From Flavobacterium amnicola (lineage in GTDB: Bacteria; Bacteroidota; Bacteroidia; Flavobacteriales; Flavobacteriaceae), in NCBI RefSeq assembly GCF_004122165.1, contig NZ_SBKO01000002.1, positions 62,001 through 126,000 on the forward strand: a stretch of DNA of 64,000 nucleotides. Reading direction: 5' to 3'. Below are positions 39,654 through 49,893 of the stretch, piece after piece. Numbering within the stretch: position 1 is the stretch's first letter; every line of letters begins with the position of its first letter. The notes below the pieces were generated by a model. It was not told where the DNA came from, did no database searches, and saw only the letters and a list, made by a program, of their open reading frames with translations. A program made the translations under genes and the position numbers.

Positions 39654-41192
39654 TTAATCTTCCTGAGCAAAAAGACGCTCTCTGTATAATTTTCCGATAG
39701 CTATTTGTAAACGAGTTTGATAGTCTTCAATAAGCCATTCACGATAATTTTTTGTCGAACTTGCTAAACAGCGCGTAAAAAGTTTGACACGATATTCAAT
39801 ATCTTCAATTAGAAATTTCGCCAAATTTTTAGCGCCAACTAAATCATCCGAATTATCGACACACATCGTTGCATGTTGTTGAATCGATTTTTCAATAACT
39901 TCTTTGGGACGTAAATTTTTAGCTAAAATGATTTTAAATTCTTCATCGATATCAAAATCAATATTCTCAGATGCTTTAAATAACTCACGAACCTCTGGCG
40001 ACATTTCGTATCTGAAATTAATTTCGATATCTGCATCGCTACGTAAATTTTCAAGATAATATTCAGGAGATTTGAAAATATGCTGCCAATCTACTGGGTC
40101 ATTCCATAAACCAAAACGTGACGCATTATTTCCTAAATCAATTATAGTAAATTCACTTTTATTTGGCAATTTACGAGAACCACGTCCGATCATTTGAAAA
40201 TAAAGCGTTAACGATTTCGTAGCACGATTAATAATGATTGATTCGACTGTAGGTTCGTCAAAACCAGTCGTTAGAATTCCTACTGAGGTCAACACGGCAT
40301 CCGGAGTTGTTTTAAACCATTTTAATATGGCTTTTCTATCGTCAGCACTTGTTGTATTATCTAGGTGTTTTATTGGATATCCGGCCTTTTTAAACGTATC
40401 ATAAACATATAATGACGTATTGATTCCGTTGTTGAAAATTAGCGTTTTCTTACCTTTAGATTTTTCTTCATAGGCATGTAATAATTTACTTTGCATGTCC
40501 AATTGGGAATACAATTCATCGGAAGATTTTACGGTATAATCGCCTGTAATTCCAACTTTTAAGCTGGATAAACTCACGTCATAACTGTAGGTAGTTGCTT
40601 CTGCTAAAAATCCGTTTTTGATTAACTTATTGATAGGATCTCCTACAATCAATTCCTTGTAGTTTTCATACATGGGAAGATTAATATTCGAACTTAAAGG
40701 TGTGGCTGTAACCCCTAAAATAAAGGAGTTTTTAAACGAATGTAATAATTTTCGAAACGAATTATAATGCGCTTCATCAATGATAACAAGTCCAACGTTA
40801 TCAATTAATAATTTGTCGTCGTTTAATCGGTTTTTTAAAGTCTCTACCATCGCCACAAAGCACGAATACTCGTTTTGATCTGGTAATTCTTTGACTTTAG
40901 AATTGATGATTTTATTTTTTACATCAAAGGAACTCAGCATTTTAGACGTTTGCTTACAAAGCTCAATTCGGTGTGTTAGAACCACCACTTTTTTATTGTG
41001 CGTTTCTAAATAACGACGTACAATTTCAGAAAAAATAACCGTCTTCCCTCCTCCTGTTGGTAATTGGTACAACAAGTGATAATTTTGAGGGGTGTTATCC
41101 ATTCGGTCAAAAATGGCATTGATGTCACGAGATTGGTAGTCGTATAAGACTTTTCTCTCTTCTAGTTCGATTTCAAGATCAATTTTTGACAT
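39654..41192 (-). CDS. Superfamily 2 DEAD/DEAH-box helicase
   Basis: A 512-residue SF2 helicase. Motif I is LPTGGGKTVIFSEIV, motif II VIIDEAHYNSFRKLLHSF, motif III GVTATPLSSN and motif VI QMIGRGSRKLPNKSEF. N-terminal YDYQSRDINAIFDRM is the Q-like/adenine segment typical of SSL2/restriction-helicase-like proteins. The C-terminal 130 residues are helical and unassigned. The ATG at 41192 (MSKIDLEIELEERKVLYDY) is preferred; the upstream frame from 41297 is not helicase-like. DNA or RNA substrate unknown. It stands alone. Confidence 0.87.
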   Translation of the reverse strand: MSKIDLEIELEERKVLYDYQSRDINAIFDRMDNTPQNYHLLYQLPTGGGKTVIFSEIVRRYLETHNKKVVVLTHRIELCKQTSKMLSSFDVKNKIINSKVKELPDQNEYSCFVAMVETLKNRLNDDKLLIDNVGLVIIDEAHYNSFRKLLHSFKNSFILGVTATPLSSNINLPMYENYKELIVGDPINKLIKNGFLAEATTYSYDVSLSSLKVGITGDYTVKSSDELYSQLDMQSKLLHAYEEKSKGKKTLIFNNGINTSLYVYDTFKKAGYPIKHLDNTTSADDRKAILKWFKTTPDAVLTSVGILTTGFDEPTVESIIINRATKSLTLYFQMIGRGSRKLPNKSEFTIIDLGNNASRFGLWNDPVDWQHIFKSPEYYLENLRSDADIEINFRYEMSPEVRELFKASENIDFDIDEEFKIILAKNLRPKEVIEKSIQQHATMCVDNSDDLVGAKNLAKFLIEDIEYRVKLFTRCLASSTKNYREWLIEDYQTRLQIAIGKLYRERLFAQED

Positions 41193-41366
41193 ACCTTTTT
41201 CTGAATTTTTGCAAAAATACGGTTTAAAAACAGTTAAACAACAGTATTTTTCATGAAATATTTGTTTTATGCATTTTTTAATGAATTTGTGGGTCAATTG
41301 CAGGAATTACTTTGCAAACATTTCTTTACTTTGCAGAATCAATAATCATAATCAATTTCAATTATA

Positions 41367-41651
41367 ATGTTTACACTTAAAAATTTCAAAACCCTGGCCT
41401 TGATAGAAGGAGTTTCTGCTATTTTGTTATTCTTTTTTGCCATGCCAATGAAATATGCCTTCGATATGCCCATTTTTGTGAAATACATTGGTATGATTCA
41501 TGGGATTCTTTTTATCGGATACATTTTATTGGCCACCATCATGATGAGAAAAGAAAAATGGGGAATTGGAAAATATATTGAAATTTGTCTGGCTTCTATT
41601 CCGCCATTTGGTACTTTTTACATAGAAAAGAAATACTTGCGTAATGCATAA
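41367..41651 (+). CDS. DUF3817 small membrane protein
   Basis: A 94-residue protein with three hydrophobic helices. It shows the DUF3817 pattern: LKNFKTLALIEGVSAILLFF (conserved Glu-Gly), then MPIFVKYIGMIHGILFIGYI (conserved His-Gly) and PFGTFYIEKKYL at the end. Function of the family is unknown. It overlaps the MscS-type channel gene by eight bases, so the two are translationally coupled. Two TTTACTTTGCA-like copies just upstream (41307-41335) resemble -7 boxes. Confidence 0.82.
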   Translation: MFTLKNFKTLALIEGVSAILLFFFAMPMKYAFDMPIFVKYIGMIHGILFIGYILLATIMMRKEKWGIGKYIEICLASIPPFGTFYIEKKYLRNA

Positions 41652-42906
41652 ATACACTGAAAAAATATTTGGTTGGTGTTATGAACTTTTGATGAAAATG
41701 GATTTCAACGAAACCATTGCATCGTATTTAAGTTTGGCTGTTAACATCTTTATTTTAAGTTGTATCGTGTATTTTATGTACATGATTTTCCGATTTGTAT
41801 TGGTGACGGTAATGGCCATTGTTGCTAAACGAACTCATACTAAATTCGATGATTTATTGGTTTCTAACGAAACGGCTAAATACATTTCACATCTTATTCC
41901 GCTTATTTACATTTACAAAACTGTTCCTGTTATTCTTGAAAATTTCAATTCCTGGGAAACTATTTTTGCAAGATTAGTCGCGGTATATATTGTTTTGTTG
42001 AGTTTATGGATCATACATTCAACATTACGAGCTATTCGCGATCATTTAAAAAGTAAATCAGAATATAGCGATAAACCAATCGATAGTTATGTGCAAGTAA
42101 TTATGATTGCTTTGTGGATTCTAGGTATTGTGATTATTGTGGCTAAAATATTTGATATTGAAACCGATACCTTAGTCAAAACACTTGGAGCGGTTTCGGC
42201 TGTTATTATCTTAATTTTTAGAGATACTATTTTAGGATTTGTAGCCTCCATTCAAGTTTCTGTCAATGATATGATTCGAATTGGGGATTGGATCACGATG
42301 GATAAATTTGGTGCCGATGGTGATGTGATTGAAATTAATTTGGCCACTGTTAAAGTGCGTAATTTCGATAAAACAACTACTACAATTCCGACCTATAGCT
42401 TGATTTCTGATAGTTTTAGAAACTGGCGCGGGATGATTAATTCGGATGGAAGAAGAATCAAACGACATGTTTTAATTAAATCGAGTAGTATTCGTTTTTT
42501 AGGTGAAGAAGAATTAGAGGATTTCAAAAAAATCCAGCTAATTAAAGCGTATATTGAAAAGAAACAAGTCGATATTTCGCGTCACAATCAATTGCACAAC
42601 GTCGATAAATCCTTAGCTATAAATGGTCGAAACTTGACCAATTTTGGACTATTTCGTAAATATTTGACTCAATATCTTGAAAATTATCCAGGTTTAAATA
42701 AAGACATGATTTTGTTGTGTCGACAGTTACAACCGACTGCTCATGGAATTCCGTTGGAAATTTATGTTTTCACCACCGACAAGCGTTTTGAAAATTACGA
42801 ATACATCATGAGTGATATTTTCGATCATATTTTGGCGTCGGTTCGCTTTTTTGATTTGGAAGTGTATGAAGCACCTTCTGGTAAAAATGCGGTTAGTGAG
42901 GCTTAA
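41644..42906 (+). CDS. Mechanosensitive channel, MscS family
   Basis: A 420-residue membrane channel. Four to five membrane helices occupy residues 20-195. The pore-lining helix/beta junction is TLGAVSAVIILIFRDTILGF, followed by the family beta domain (IRIGDWITMDKFGADGDVIE, then VKVRNFDKTTTTIPTYSLIS, residues 215-260) and a cytoplasmic alpha/beta cage to the end. It resembles the larger YbdG/miniconductance branch with an insertion around 290-340. It should release solutes on osmotic downshift. Coupled to the DUF3817 gene. Confidence 0.9.
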   Translation: MHKYTEKIFGWCYELLMKMDFNETIASYLSLAVNIFILSCIVYFMYMIFRFVLVTVMAIVAKRTHTKFDDLLVSNETAKYISHLIPLIYIYKTVPVILENFNSWETIFARLVAVYIVLLSLWIIHSTLRAIRDHLKSKSEYSDKPIDSYVQVIMIALWILGIVIIVAKIFDIETDTLVKTLGAVSAVIILIFRDTILGFVASIQVSVNDMIRIGDWITMDKFGADGDVIEINLATVKVRNFDKTTTTIPTYSLISDSFRNWRGMINSDGRRIKRHVLIKSSSIRFLGEEELEDFKKIQLIKAYIEKKQVDISRHNQLHNVDKSLAINGRNLTNFGLFRKYLTQYLENYPGLNKDMILLCRQLQPTAHGIPLEIYVFTTDKRFENYEYIMSDIFDHILASVRFFDLEVYEAPSGKNAVSEA

Positions 42907-42981
42907 ATAAGTAGTCAGTTTACAGAATAAACCGGCAATTTCGATATTTAATTCTAATTGGATTTTTTTAGTATTCTCTGA

Positions 42982-43371
42982 TTATTCTTTCATTCTATCG
43001 CTCACAAACTCCACACGTGTTTTTCCATGGGCTTGTGGTTTGCCATTTTCTCCTAAGCTAACCATGGTAATACTATCAATAGTAATAATGGTTTCTCTTG
43101 TCATCATATTACGCACTTCGCATTTTAAAATCAAAGATGAGTTTCCAAATTTCACGACATCCAATCCAATTTCGACAATATCACCTTGCTTGGCGGAACT
43201 GATGAAATTAATTTCCGACATGTGTTTGGTTACGACTCTAGGATTTTCCAATTGCACAATAGAATACAAAGCGGCTTCTTCGTCAATCCAGGCCAATAAT
43301 TTGCCTCCAAAAAGAGAATGGTTCGGGTTTAAATCTTCGGGTTTTACCCATTTTCTGGTGTGGAATCTCAT
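42982..43371 (-). CDS. Acyl-CoA thioesterase, hotdog fold (YciA/BFIT-like)
   Basis: A 129-residue single hotdog domain. Conserved segments are NPNHSLFGGKLLAWIDEEAA (the catalytic Asn and acidic helix) and VTKHMSEINFISSAKQGDIV. It hydrolyses acyl-CoA, probably with broad chain-length range. Its ATG overlaps the stop of the Nudix gene upstream by four bases (ATGA), so translation is coupled. Confidence 0.87.
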   Translation of the reverse strand: MRFHTRKWVKPEDLNPNHSLFGGKLLAWIDEEAALYSIVQLENPRVVTKHMSEINFISSAKQGDIVEIGLDVVKFGNSSLILKCEVRNMMTRETIITIDSITMVSLGENGKPQAHGKTRVEFVSDRMKE

Positions 43372-43775
43372 AGTTTTTGTTTATTTAAAGCTTCTTCAAT
43401 GATTTCTTTATGATCGAAAGCCAATTCAGGTAAATTATTTATAGGGAACCATTGTGCTTCTTTGGCATCATCGGCAGCAATAGCAATCGTATCTTCCCCT
43501 ACTCGACCAAAATAAGCTACCGAAACGGTATGATTTCTAGGATCGCGAAACGGTTTTCCAAAGGCACCAATTTGTTCCAAATTTTCTATGGACACATTCG
43601 TTTCTTCCCTTAATTCACGCTTGGCAGCATCTAGTAAATCTTCGTTTTCATCTACAAATCCACCAGGTAATGCCCAACAATCTTTATAGGGATCTTTTAA
43701 ACGTTTGATAAGTAATAAGGTGTCTTTTTTAACCAATATAATATCGACCGTAACGAATATTTTAGAAGTGTACAT
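43368..43775 (-). CDS. NUDIX hydrolase
   Basis: A 135-residue protein with a complete Nudix box (GGFVDENEDLLDAAKRELRE followed by ETNVSIENLEQIG, about residues 39-70), giving the G-x5-E-x7-REUxEE pattern. It resembles ADP-ribose pyrophosphatase/NrtR-type Nudix enzymes (AFGKPFRDPRNHTVSVAYFG). It would hydrolyse a nucleoside diphosphate linked to another moiety. Four-base overlap with the thioesterase gene. Confidence 0.9.
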   Translation of the reverse strand: MYTSKIFVTVDIILVKKDTLLLIKRLKDPYKDCWALPGGFVDENEDLLDAAKRELREETNVSIENLEQIGAFGKPFRDPRNHTVSVAYFGRVGEDTIAIAADDAKEAQWFPINNLPELAFDHKEIIEEALNKQKL

Positions 43776-43867
43776 AGTGAAATCTTTTCAACACTAAATT
43801 ACTAATAACTTTTGAAAGTCATTTCTTAAATGGAAACCAATTCTTCATAAATTTAATAAAAAACAAA

Positions 43868-44269
43868 ATGGAATCTCGAGACTCAAAACTTTTGGAAATA
43901 AGAGGAGAAACGTTAGGAAATGTGACTGCTCAATCGTCTAGCGAAGAAACTTTTCAAAATCAGACCCTTAGGCCTATTTTAAAACTACAAAACGATTTGT
44001 TCAATCACGTTTTTATCAATTATGCGGTGAAACAAAAAAATGTATTTTTTGGTTTGACACCCGATAAAAAAATGGCTTATATCGAAAATGTCATCCAGAA
44101 AGACATCAAATTCAGAAACTCCTTAAAAGGAATGATCATTGCATTTTTTACGATTGACGAATATTCAGAATACATTAAGAATTCATCCAACCTAAACAAA
44201 AGAATGATGAATTTATTAGTGGAACGATTGAAAAGTCAAGTCCAATTATTGGAAGAATACAGCTTTTAA
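43868..44269 (+). CDS. Conserved-looking small soluble protein, unrecognised
   Basis: A 133-residue, mostly helical soluble protein. The core QNQTLRPILKLQNDLFNHVF, then NYAVKQKNVFFGLTPDKKMA and a helical C-terminus (NKRMMNLLVERLKSQVQLLE) show no motif I can assign. There is no signal peptide or membrane helix. Its last four bases overlap the end of the convergent DUF2461 gene. Good start context and codon use make it a real gene; the function is unknown. Confidence 0.7.
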   Translation: MESRDSKLLEIRGETLGNVTAQSSSEETFQNQTLRPILKLQNDLFNHVFINYAVKQKNVFFGLTPDKKMAYIENVIQKDIKFRNSLKGMIIAFFTIDEYSEYIKNSSNLNKRMMNLLVERLKSQVQLLEEYSF

Positions 44270-44931
44270 TAAATAGCTTCTCCATTTAAATTGGTTCCAA
44301 GTACCTCACTCATGTAATCGAAAAAAGGACGCATCGCCATAAAAGTAGTTAAGACTTCCCTTTTGAAATTTGAGTCAGTTACTTCCTTGTCTGTAAAACG
44401 ACGATAGACTAAATATTGTTTTTTACGGATTAAATCAATCGCTTGATGTTCTTTATCAAAATCTTTCGGAGCTGTTTTCAATTCAGCACCCTGTAATGTT
44501 CCAAAATGCTTCACAAAATTTGCTTCTGAGGTTATCGAACGGATTTCAGTATCGTCTAATTCAAACTCTTTGCGAATTCGTTTCAAATCTTCTGCATTAG
44601 GTTCCCAAAATCCGCCACCAATAAAACTAGCACCCGGCTGAATATGTAAATAATAACCCCCACGCAAATACGGTTTAGCTCTGTCATAACTGACGCTGAA
44701 ATTGTTTTTGTACGGAGTTTTGTCCTTAGAAAATCGAATGTCTCGATAAATTCGGTGCATTTGCATTTTCTCCAATTTGTCTTTTGCCGACAGTTCTTGA
44801 TTGATTTCTTGAAAAAACGATTTGATTTCCGATTGATGCTTTTCAAATCGTTTTTTATTCTCGTTAAACCAGTCTCTGTTGTTGTTTTGTGCCAATTCTG
44901 AAAGAAAATCCAGCGCTGCTTTTGAAATCAT
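44266..44931 (-). CDS. DUF2461-family protein
   Basis: A 221-residue protein of the DUF2461 family (family pattern: FLSELAQNNNRDWFNENKKR at the N-terminus, MQMHRIYRDIRFSKDKTPYK, and YLHIQPGASFIGGGFWEPNA). The conserved Arg-Asp-Trp-Phe and RxxRDxRFSxDKxPYK motifs are all there. Biochemical function is not established. It is convergent with the small soluble gene, overlapping it by four bases. Confidence 0.88.
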   Translation of the reverse strand: MISKAALDFLSELAQNNNRDWFNENKKRFEKHQSEIKSFFQEINQELSAKDKLEKMQMHRIYRDIRFSKDKTPYKNNFSVSYDRAKPYLRGGYYLHIQPGASFIGGGFWEPNAEDLKRIRKEFELDDTEIRSITSEANFVKHFGTLQGAELKTAPKDFDKEHQAIDLIRKKQYLVYRRFTDKEVTDSNFKREVLTTFMAMRPFFDYMSEVLGTNLNGEAIY

Positions 44932-44973
44932 TTTTTATTTTAAAAATAGCAAAATTCTGAACGTGATTGCAAA

Positions 44974-45573
44974 TTATTTGGATCTTGATTTTAATGTTTT
45001 CACAACATCGTTAAGTCTGAAACCTTTGGCCTGTAATAAAATTAAATAGTGAAAGAGTAAATCGGCGCTTTCACTTAAAAATAAAACATCGCTATTGTCT
45101 TTGGCTTCAATAATTACTTCTACAGCCTCCTCTCCTACTTTCTGAGCAATTTTATTGATTCCTTTGGCAAATAATGAAGCGACGTAGCTATTTTCAGAAT
45201 CGGCATTTTGTTTGCGTTCACTAATGGTTTCTTCTAATTGTAATAAGAATCCGAAATCTTGATTATTCGATTCCGCCCAGCAAGTATCGGTTCCTTTGTG
45301 ACATGTTGGTCCATTAGGATTGACTTTGATGAGTAAGGTATCATTATCGCAATCTTCTTTGATTGAAATTAGCTCTAAAAAATTACCACTCTCTTCCCCT
45401 TTTGTCCACATGCGATTTTTAGAGCGACTAAAAAAGGTTACTTGTTTAGTTTCCAACGTTTTGTCTAATGCTTCTTGATTCATATAACCAAGCATTAACA
45501 CATTTTTGGTTTGATTGTCTTGAATAATTGCGGGAATCAACCCGTTTGAGCTTTTATTGAAATTGATGTTCAT
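44974..45573 (-). CDS. hisIE: Bifunctional phosphoribosyl-AMP cyclohydrolase / phosphoribosyl-ATP pyrophosphatase
   Basis: A 199-residue fusion for histidine steps two and three. HisI part, residues 1-105: ATIIQDNQTKNVLMLGYMNQ, VTFFSRSKNRMWTKGEESGN and the zinc cysteine/His segment NPNGPTCHKGTDTCW. HisE part, residues 108-199: YVASLFAKGINKIAQKVGEE then AVEVIIEAKD. All key residues seem present. It is the last gene of the his operon, two bases after hisF. Confidence 0.95.
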   Translation of the reverse strand: MNINFNKSSNGLIPAIIQDNQTKNVLMLGYMNQEALDKTLETKQVTFFSRSKNRMWTKGEESGNFLELISIKEDCDNDTLLIKVNPNGPTCHKGTDTCWAESNNQDFGFLLQLEETISERKQNADSENSYVASLFAKGINKIAQKVGEEAVEVIIEAKDNSDVLFLSESADLLFHYLILLQAKGFRLNDVVKTLKSRSK

Positions 45574-45575
45574 AA

Positions 45576-46331
45576 TTATAGTCTTATTGAAATAGATTGA
45601 TTTTTTAAATACATTTTTAATTCGGGTATTTCGATTTCTTGAAAATGAAAAACACTGGCAGCCAAAGCGGCATCTGCTTTTCCTTTTAAAAAAGCATCGG
45701 CAAAATGCAGCTTGTTTCCCGCTCCACCCGATGCAATAATGGGAATGTTTACTGTCGTTGAAAGTTGTGCTAAAGCATCATTCGCAAATCCATTTTTGGT
45801 GCCATCATTATCCATCGATGTGAAAAGAATTTCACCGGCTCCACGTTGTTCGACTTCTTTGGCCCAATCAAATAAATTCAATTCTGTTGGAACTTTCCCC
45901 CCCACTAAATGCACTTTCCAAATTCCATCGATTTGTTTGGCATCGATAGCGACAACAATGCATTGACTCCCAAATGCAGCAGCTAATTCATTAATTAAAT
46001 CCGGATTTTTAACAGCAGCCGAATTGATTGAAACTTTATCAGCTCCATTTTGAAGCAATAATTGCACATCTTCAACACTTGAAATACCACCACCAACCGT
46101 AAATGGAATATTGATGGCTTTGGCCACTTCTCGAACCAATGGAATTAAAGTTTTTCTACGTTCTTCTGTGGCGGAAATGTCAAGAAATACCAATTCATCT
46201 GCACCTGTTTCGGCATATTTTATGACTAATGCTACTGGATCGCCGGCATCTCTTAGATCCACAAAATTGACCCCTTTTACCGTTCTTCCATTTTTAATAT
46301 CCAAGCACGGAATAATTCTTTTGGTTAACAT
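45576..46331 (-). CDS. hisF: Imidazole glycerol phosphate synthase, cyclase subunit
   Basis: A 251-residue (beta-alpha)8 barrel, normal length. [20 protein letters not shown] with the catalytic Asp11, [20 protein letters not shown], and the second catalytic Asp in [13 protein letters not shown] are intact. It uses ammonia from HisH to form imidazole glycerol phosphate and AICAR. It lies 1-2 bases from hisA and hisIE. Confidence 0.97.
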   Translation of the reverse strand: MLTKRIIPCLDIKNGRTVKGVNFVDLRDAGDPVALVIKYAETGADELVFLDISATEERRKTLIPLVREVAKAINIPFTVGGGISSVEDVQLLLQNGADKVSINSAAVKNPDLINELAAAFGSQCIVVAIDAKQIDGIWKVHLVGGKVPTELNLFDWAKEVEQRGAGEILFTSMDNDGTKNGFANDALAQLSTTVNIPIIASGGAGNKLHFADAFLKGKADAALAASVFHFQEIEIPELKMYLKNQSISIRL

Positions 46332-46332
46332 C

Positions 46333-47061
46333 TTATTTATTATTTAAAATGAATTGTTCTAATTGTTTTAAACTGATACGGCCTTCGTAAATGGCTTTAC
46401 CAATAATAGTTCCTTCACATCCCAATTGAGCCAATTGAGGCAATTCTTCGAAAGTTGAAATACCACCTGAAGCAATAAGTTGAATTTCAGGAATGGTGCT
46501 TAAAATTTCCTGATACAAATCGAAACTAGGACCTTGTAACATGCCATCTTTTGCAATATCCGTGCAAATCACTTGTTGAATTCCTTTGACTTTGTACTTT
46601 TCGATAAACGGAATCAAATCTTCTTGACTTTCTTCTAGCCAACCCGAAACAGCTATTTTCTTATTCTTGACATCAGCCCCTAAAATGATTTTATTAGCTC
46701 CGTATTTTAAAATCCATTGTTCAAAGACTTCTGGATTTTTTACGGCAATACTTCCGCCTGTAATTTGGTTGGCTCCCGATTCAAAGGCAATTCGGAGATC
46801 TTCATCGGATTTTAAACCACCTCCAAAATCAATTTTTAAAGCAGTTTTGGAAGCCAATTGTTCCAAAACTTTGTGATTGATTATTGTATTGGATTTGGCA
46901 CCGTCTAAATCGACTACATGCAAGTATTGAATTCCGTGGGCTTCAAACTGTTTGGCAACTTCCAAAGGATGTTCATTGTAAATGATTTTCGTATTGTAAT
47001 CTCCTTTAGAAAGTCGGACGCATTTTCCGTCGATGATATCTATGGCTGGTATAATTCTCAT
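46333..47061 (-). CDS. hisA: ProFAR isomerase
   Basis: A 242-residue (beta-alpha)8 barrel: [20 protein letters not shown] with the catalytic Asp8, [20 protein letters not shown], and [20 protein letters not shown] with the second Asp. It opens the ribose of ProFAR. The ATG at 47061 is preferred: the longer frame from 47139 is translated from a repeat element inserted in the hisH-hisA spacer. Confidence 0.95.
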   Translation of the reverse strand: MRIIPAIDIIDGKCVRLSKGDYNTKIIYNEHPLEVAKQFEAHGIQYLHVVDLDGAKSNTIINHKVLEQLASKTALKIDFGGGLKSDEDLRIAFESGANQITGGSIAVKNPEVFEQWILKYGANKIILGADVKNKKIAVSGWLEESQEDLIPFIEKYKVKGIQQVICTDIAKDGMLQGPSFDLYQEILSTIPEIQLIASGGISTFEELPQLAQLGCEGTIIGKAIYEGRISLKQLEQFILNNK

Positions 47062-47075
47062 GTTGTTTTGTATTT

Positions 47076-47135
47076 GCGTTAGGGATTGCAGCAAAGTGCC
47101 ATGCACTGCGGAAAGCCCGACCCTTTGGGTAACGC
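47076..47135. repeat. 60-bp GC-rich element with GCGTTA/TAACGC ends in the his operon
   Basis: GCGTTAGGG at the left and GGGTAACGC at the right give complementary GCGTTA/TAACGC ends. The interior (GATTGCAGC ... CGGAAAGCCCGACCCTTTGG) is strikingly GC-rich for this genome and of a type I recall as dispersed in flavobacterial spacers. It fills most of the 78-base gap between hisH and hisA. Confidence 0.6.
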
Positions 47136-47139
47136 CCAA

Positions 47140-47721
47140 TTATATATTTAAAAAATTCTTCAAAATCTGTTCTCCAAAAGCGCCACTTTTTTCAGGGTGA
47201 AATTGTACGCCGTAGAAATTATTTTTCTGTAAAGCCGAAGCAAATTCCATTTCGTAATTAGTTTTAGCAATCGCTTCGGCACAAAGTGGAGCGTAATAGC
47301 TGTGCACCAAATACACATATTCGTCAGGATTAATTCCGTTGAATAATACTGATTTCAGATTATAAATGGTGTTCCATCCCATTTGAGGGACTTTTACTTG
47401 GTTTGAAAAACGAATAATATCGACATCAAATATTCCCAATCCCTTCGTATTTCCCTCTTCCGATGCATTACATAATAATTGCATTCCGAGACAAATCCCT
47501 AAAACAGGTTGTTTGAGTGTTGGAATTAAAGTGTCTAAGCCATTTGCTTTTAATTTGGTCATGGCAGTATTTGCTTCGCCAACGCCGGGAAAAATAACCT
47601 TGTCTGCCGTTTGAATTGTTTTCCAATCACTAGTTATAATTCCTGTGAATCCTAATCTTTCAATGGCAAAAAGAACACTTTGTACGTTTCCTGCGCCGTA
47701 ATCTATGATGGCTATCTGCAT
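47140..47721 (-). CDS. hisH: Imidazole glycerol phosphate synthase, glutaminase subunit
   Basis: A 193-residue class I glutamine amidotransferase. The nucleophile Cys is in VLGICLGMQLLCNASEEG (about 80), and the His-x-Glu pair is in YGVQFHPEKSGAFG (about 175-179). It feeds ammonia to HisF. Its ATG overlaps the hisB stop by one base, while a 78-base gap with a repeat element separates it from hisA. Confidence 0.96.
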   Translation of the reverse strand: MQIAIIDYGAGNVQSVLFAIERLGFTGIITSDWKTIQTADKVIFPGVGEANTAMTKLKANGLDTLIPTLKQPVLGICLGMQLLCNASEEGNTKGLGIFDVDIIRFSNQVKVPQMGWNTIYNLKSVLFNGINPDEYVYLVHSYYAPLCAEAIAKTNYEMEFASALQKNNFYGVQFHPEKSGAFGEQILKNFLNI

Positions 47722-48857
47722 TATAACATTCCTTTAGTACTTGGTAAAATCATTTTTTCTACATCTCTTTTTATAGCAGCTTTGATGGCTTTTGCAAACG
47801 CTTTAAAAATCGCTTCAATTTTGTGGTGCTCGTTGGTTCCTTCCGCTTTGATATTGAGATTGCATTTAGCGCCATCGGTATACGATTTGAAGAAATGGAA
47901 AAACATTTCGGTGGGCATTTGACCGATCATTTCACGTTTGAAATCGGCTTCCCAAACCAACCAGTTTCTACCCCCGAAGTCAATCGCCACTTGGGCTAGG
48001 CAATCGTCCATAGGAAGGCAAAAACCATAGCGTTCGATTCCTAGTTTATTCCCCAAGGCTTTTGCAAAAACTTCACCCAGCGCAATAGCGGTATCTTCGA
48101 TGGTGTGGTGTTCATCTACTTGTAAATCACCTTGAACTTCAATATTCAAATCAATTTGTCCGTGTCGGGCAATTTGGTCCAACATGTGATCAAAAAAGGC
48201 TATTCCTGTATTGATATTACTTTTTCCAGTTCCATCAAGGTTTAAGTTGATTGAAATATCGGTTTCATTGGTTTTTCTGGTGATGGAAACGGTTCTTGAG
48301 TCTAATTTCAAAAATTCATAAATCATTTGCCAATCATTCGTTTCAAGAGCAATAAATGAGGCTAAATCTTCTTGTTTTGAACTGATTTCCGAAGTTCCTA
48401 AATTGGTATTATCGTTGATAAAAATTGCCTTTGAACCTAGATTTTTAGCCAGTTCTACATCCGTTAATCGATCACCAATTACAAAAGAATTGGCTAAATC
48501 GTAATCAACAGAAAAATATGAGGTTAACAAGCCTGTTCCCGGTTTGCGAGTGGTTGCATTGTCAGCAGGAAAGGTACGGTCAATAAATACCTTGTCAAAG
48601 AATACGCCTTCATTTTCATACGTTTTCATTATAAAATTATGCACTGGCCAGAAGGTTTCTTCCGGAAAACTTGCTGTTCCCAAGCCATCTTGATTGGTTA
48701 TCATCACCAATTCATAGTCCAATTCTTGTGCGATTTTGCTCAGATACGGAAGGCATTTCGGATAAAATATCATTTTTTCGAAACTATCAATTTGTTCGTC
48801 TACTGTTTCTTTGATGATGGTTCCATCTCTATCAATAAATAAAACTTTTTTAGCCAT
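47721..48857 (-). CDS. hisB: Bifunctional histidinol-phosphatase / imidazoleglycerol-phosphate dehydratase
   Basis: A 378-residue fusion. Residues 1-165 are a HAD phosphatase ([20 protein letters not shown] with the DxD nucleophile; [19 protein letters not shown]). Residues 185-378 are IGPD with the metal-binding repeats [32 protein letters not shown] and [20 protein letters not shown] then [12 protein letters not shown]. It performs steps six and eight. It overlaps hisC by eight bases and hisH by one. Confidence 0.96.
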   Translation of the reverse strand: MAKKVLFIDRDGTIIKETVDEQIDSFEKMIFYPKCLPYLSKIAQELDYELVMITNQDGLGTASFPEETFWPVHNFIMKTYENEGVFFDKVFIDRTFPADNATTRKPGTGLLTSYFSVDYDLANSFVIGDRLTDVELAKNLGSKAIFINDNTNLGTSEISSKQEDLASFIALETNDWQMIYEFLKLDSRTVSITRKTNETDISINLNLDGTGKSNINTGIAFFDHMLDQIARHGQIDLNIEVQGDLQVDEHHTIEDTAIALGEVFAKALGNKLGIERYGFCLPMDDCLAQVAIDFGGRNWLVWEADFKREMIGQMPTEMFFHFFKSYTDGAKCNLNIKAEGTNEHHKIEAIFKAFAKAIKAAIKRDVEKMILPSTKGML

Positions 48858-49893
48858 TTTGTATTGATTTAAGTGTGTTTATAAGTTGTTCGTTTTCTTC
48901 TTTTGTACCGATGGTGATTCTGAGGCAATTGGAACATAAGGGTTGGGTGCTACGATTACGCACCACAATTCCCTTTTCTAATAATTGTTGGTAACGAAAA
49001 TTTGCATCATCGACTTTAACAAGTATGAAATTTGCATCGGTTGGATATATCTTTTCAATAAAATTCACTTGAAGTAATTGTTTAAGTAGATATTCTCTTC
49101 CCTCTTTAATATTGACTATTTCACTTATTACATCTTCGTATTGATTCAATCTTTCTAATGCTTTACTTTGAGTTAGACTATTTACATTATATGGTGGTTT
49201 GATTTTGTTCAAAACGGTAATTATTTCGGTGGAAGCATATAAAATACCCAATCGGATACCCGCCATACCATACGCTTTGGATAGCGTTTGCGAAATAATC
49301 AAATTCGGATAATCACCCAATTCTTGTAGCCAACTTTCTTTATCAGAAAAATCAATATATGCTTCATCTATAAGTACTAAACCTTTGAAATGCTTCAATA
49401 AAGTTACAATGCTTTCGTCTGAAAAGGAATTTCCCGTTGGATTATTCGGAGAACATAAAAAGATAATTTTTGTGTTTTCATCTATTTGATTCAGAATAGC
49501 TTGTACATCGGGTTCAAAATCTGCATTGAGGAACACTTCCCTATTTTTAATGGCATTCAAATTGGACAAAACAGCATACATGCCGTAAGTTGGAGGTAAT
49601 GTGATTACATTGTCAACATTCGGTTCACAGAAAGCTCTAAAGAGTAAATCCAATACTTCGTCGCTTCCATTTCCTAACAGAATCTGGTTTTCGGGAATTC
49701 TCTTATGTTCGGAAAGTATTCGTTTGACCGATTTTTGTTGCGGATCAGGATAACGGTTGCTACCATTTTCAAACGGATTCTCATTCGCATCCAAAAATAC
49801 CATCTGTTTATCCGATTCTTTATATTCCTCTCTAGCGGAAGAATAAGGCTGCATTTGAGCGATATTTGTTCGTATTAACTGATTAATTTCCAT
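48850..49893 (-). CDS. hisC: Histidinol-phosphate aminotransferase
   Basis: A 347-residue fold-type I PLP aminotransferase. [39 protein letters not shown], the [10 protein letters not shown] loop, [16 protein letters not shown] and the PLP lysine in [18 protein letters not shown] (about 215) are all intact. It transaminates imidazole acetol phosphate. It overlaps hisD by 11 bases and hisB by 8. Confidence 0.96.
   Translation of the reverse strand: MEINQLIRTNIAQMQPYSSAREEYKESDKQMVFLDANENPFENGSNRYPDPQQKSVKRILSEHKRIPENQILLGNGSDEVLDLLFRAFCEPNVDNVITLPPTYGMYAVLSNLNAIKNREVFLNADFEPDVQAILNQIDENTKIIFLCSPNNPTGNSFSDESIVTLLKHFKGLVLIDEAYIDFSDKESWLQELGDYPNLIISQTLSKAYGMAGIRLGILYASTEIITVLNKIKPPYNVNSLTQSKALERLNQYEDVISEIVNIKEGREYLLKQLLQVNFIEKIYPTDANFILVKVDDANFRYQQLLEKGIVVRNRSTQPLCSNCLRITIGTKEENEQLINTLKSIQNG

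Noticed and set aside
47062..47139. 26-residue N-terminal extension of HisA
   Set aside because: It is translated repeat DNA; HisA begins [13 protein letters not shown].
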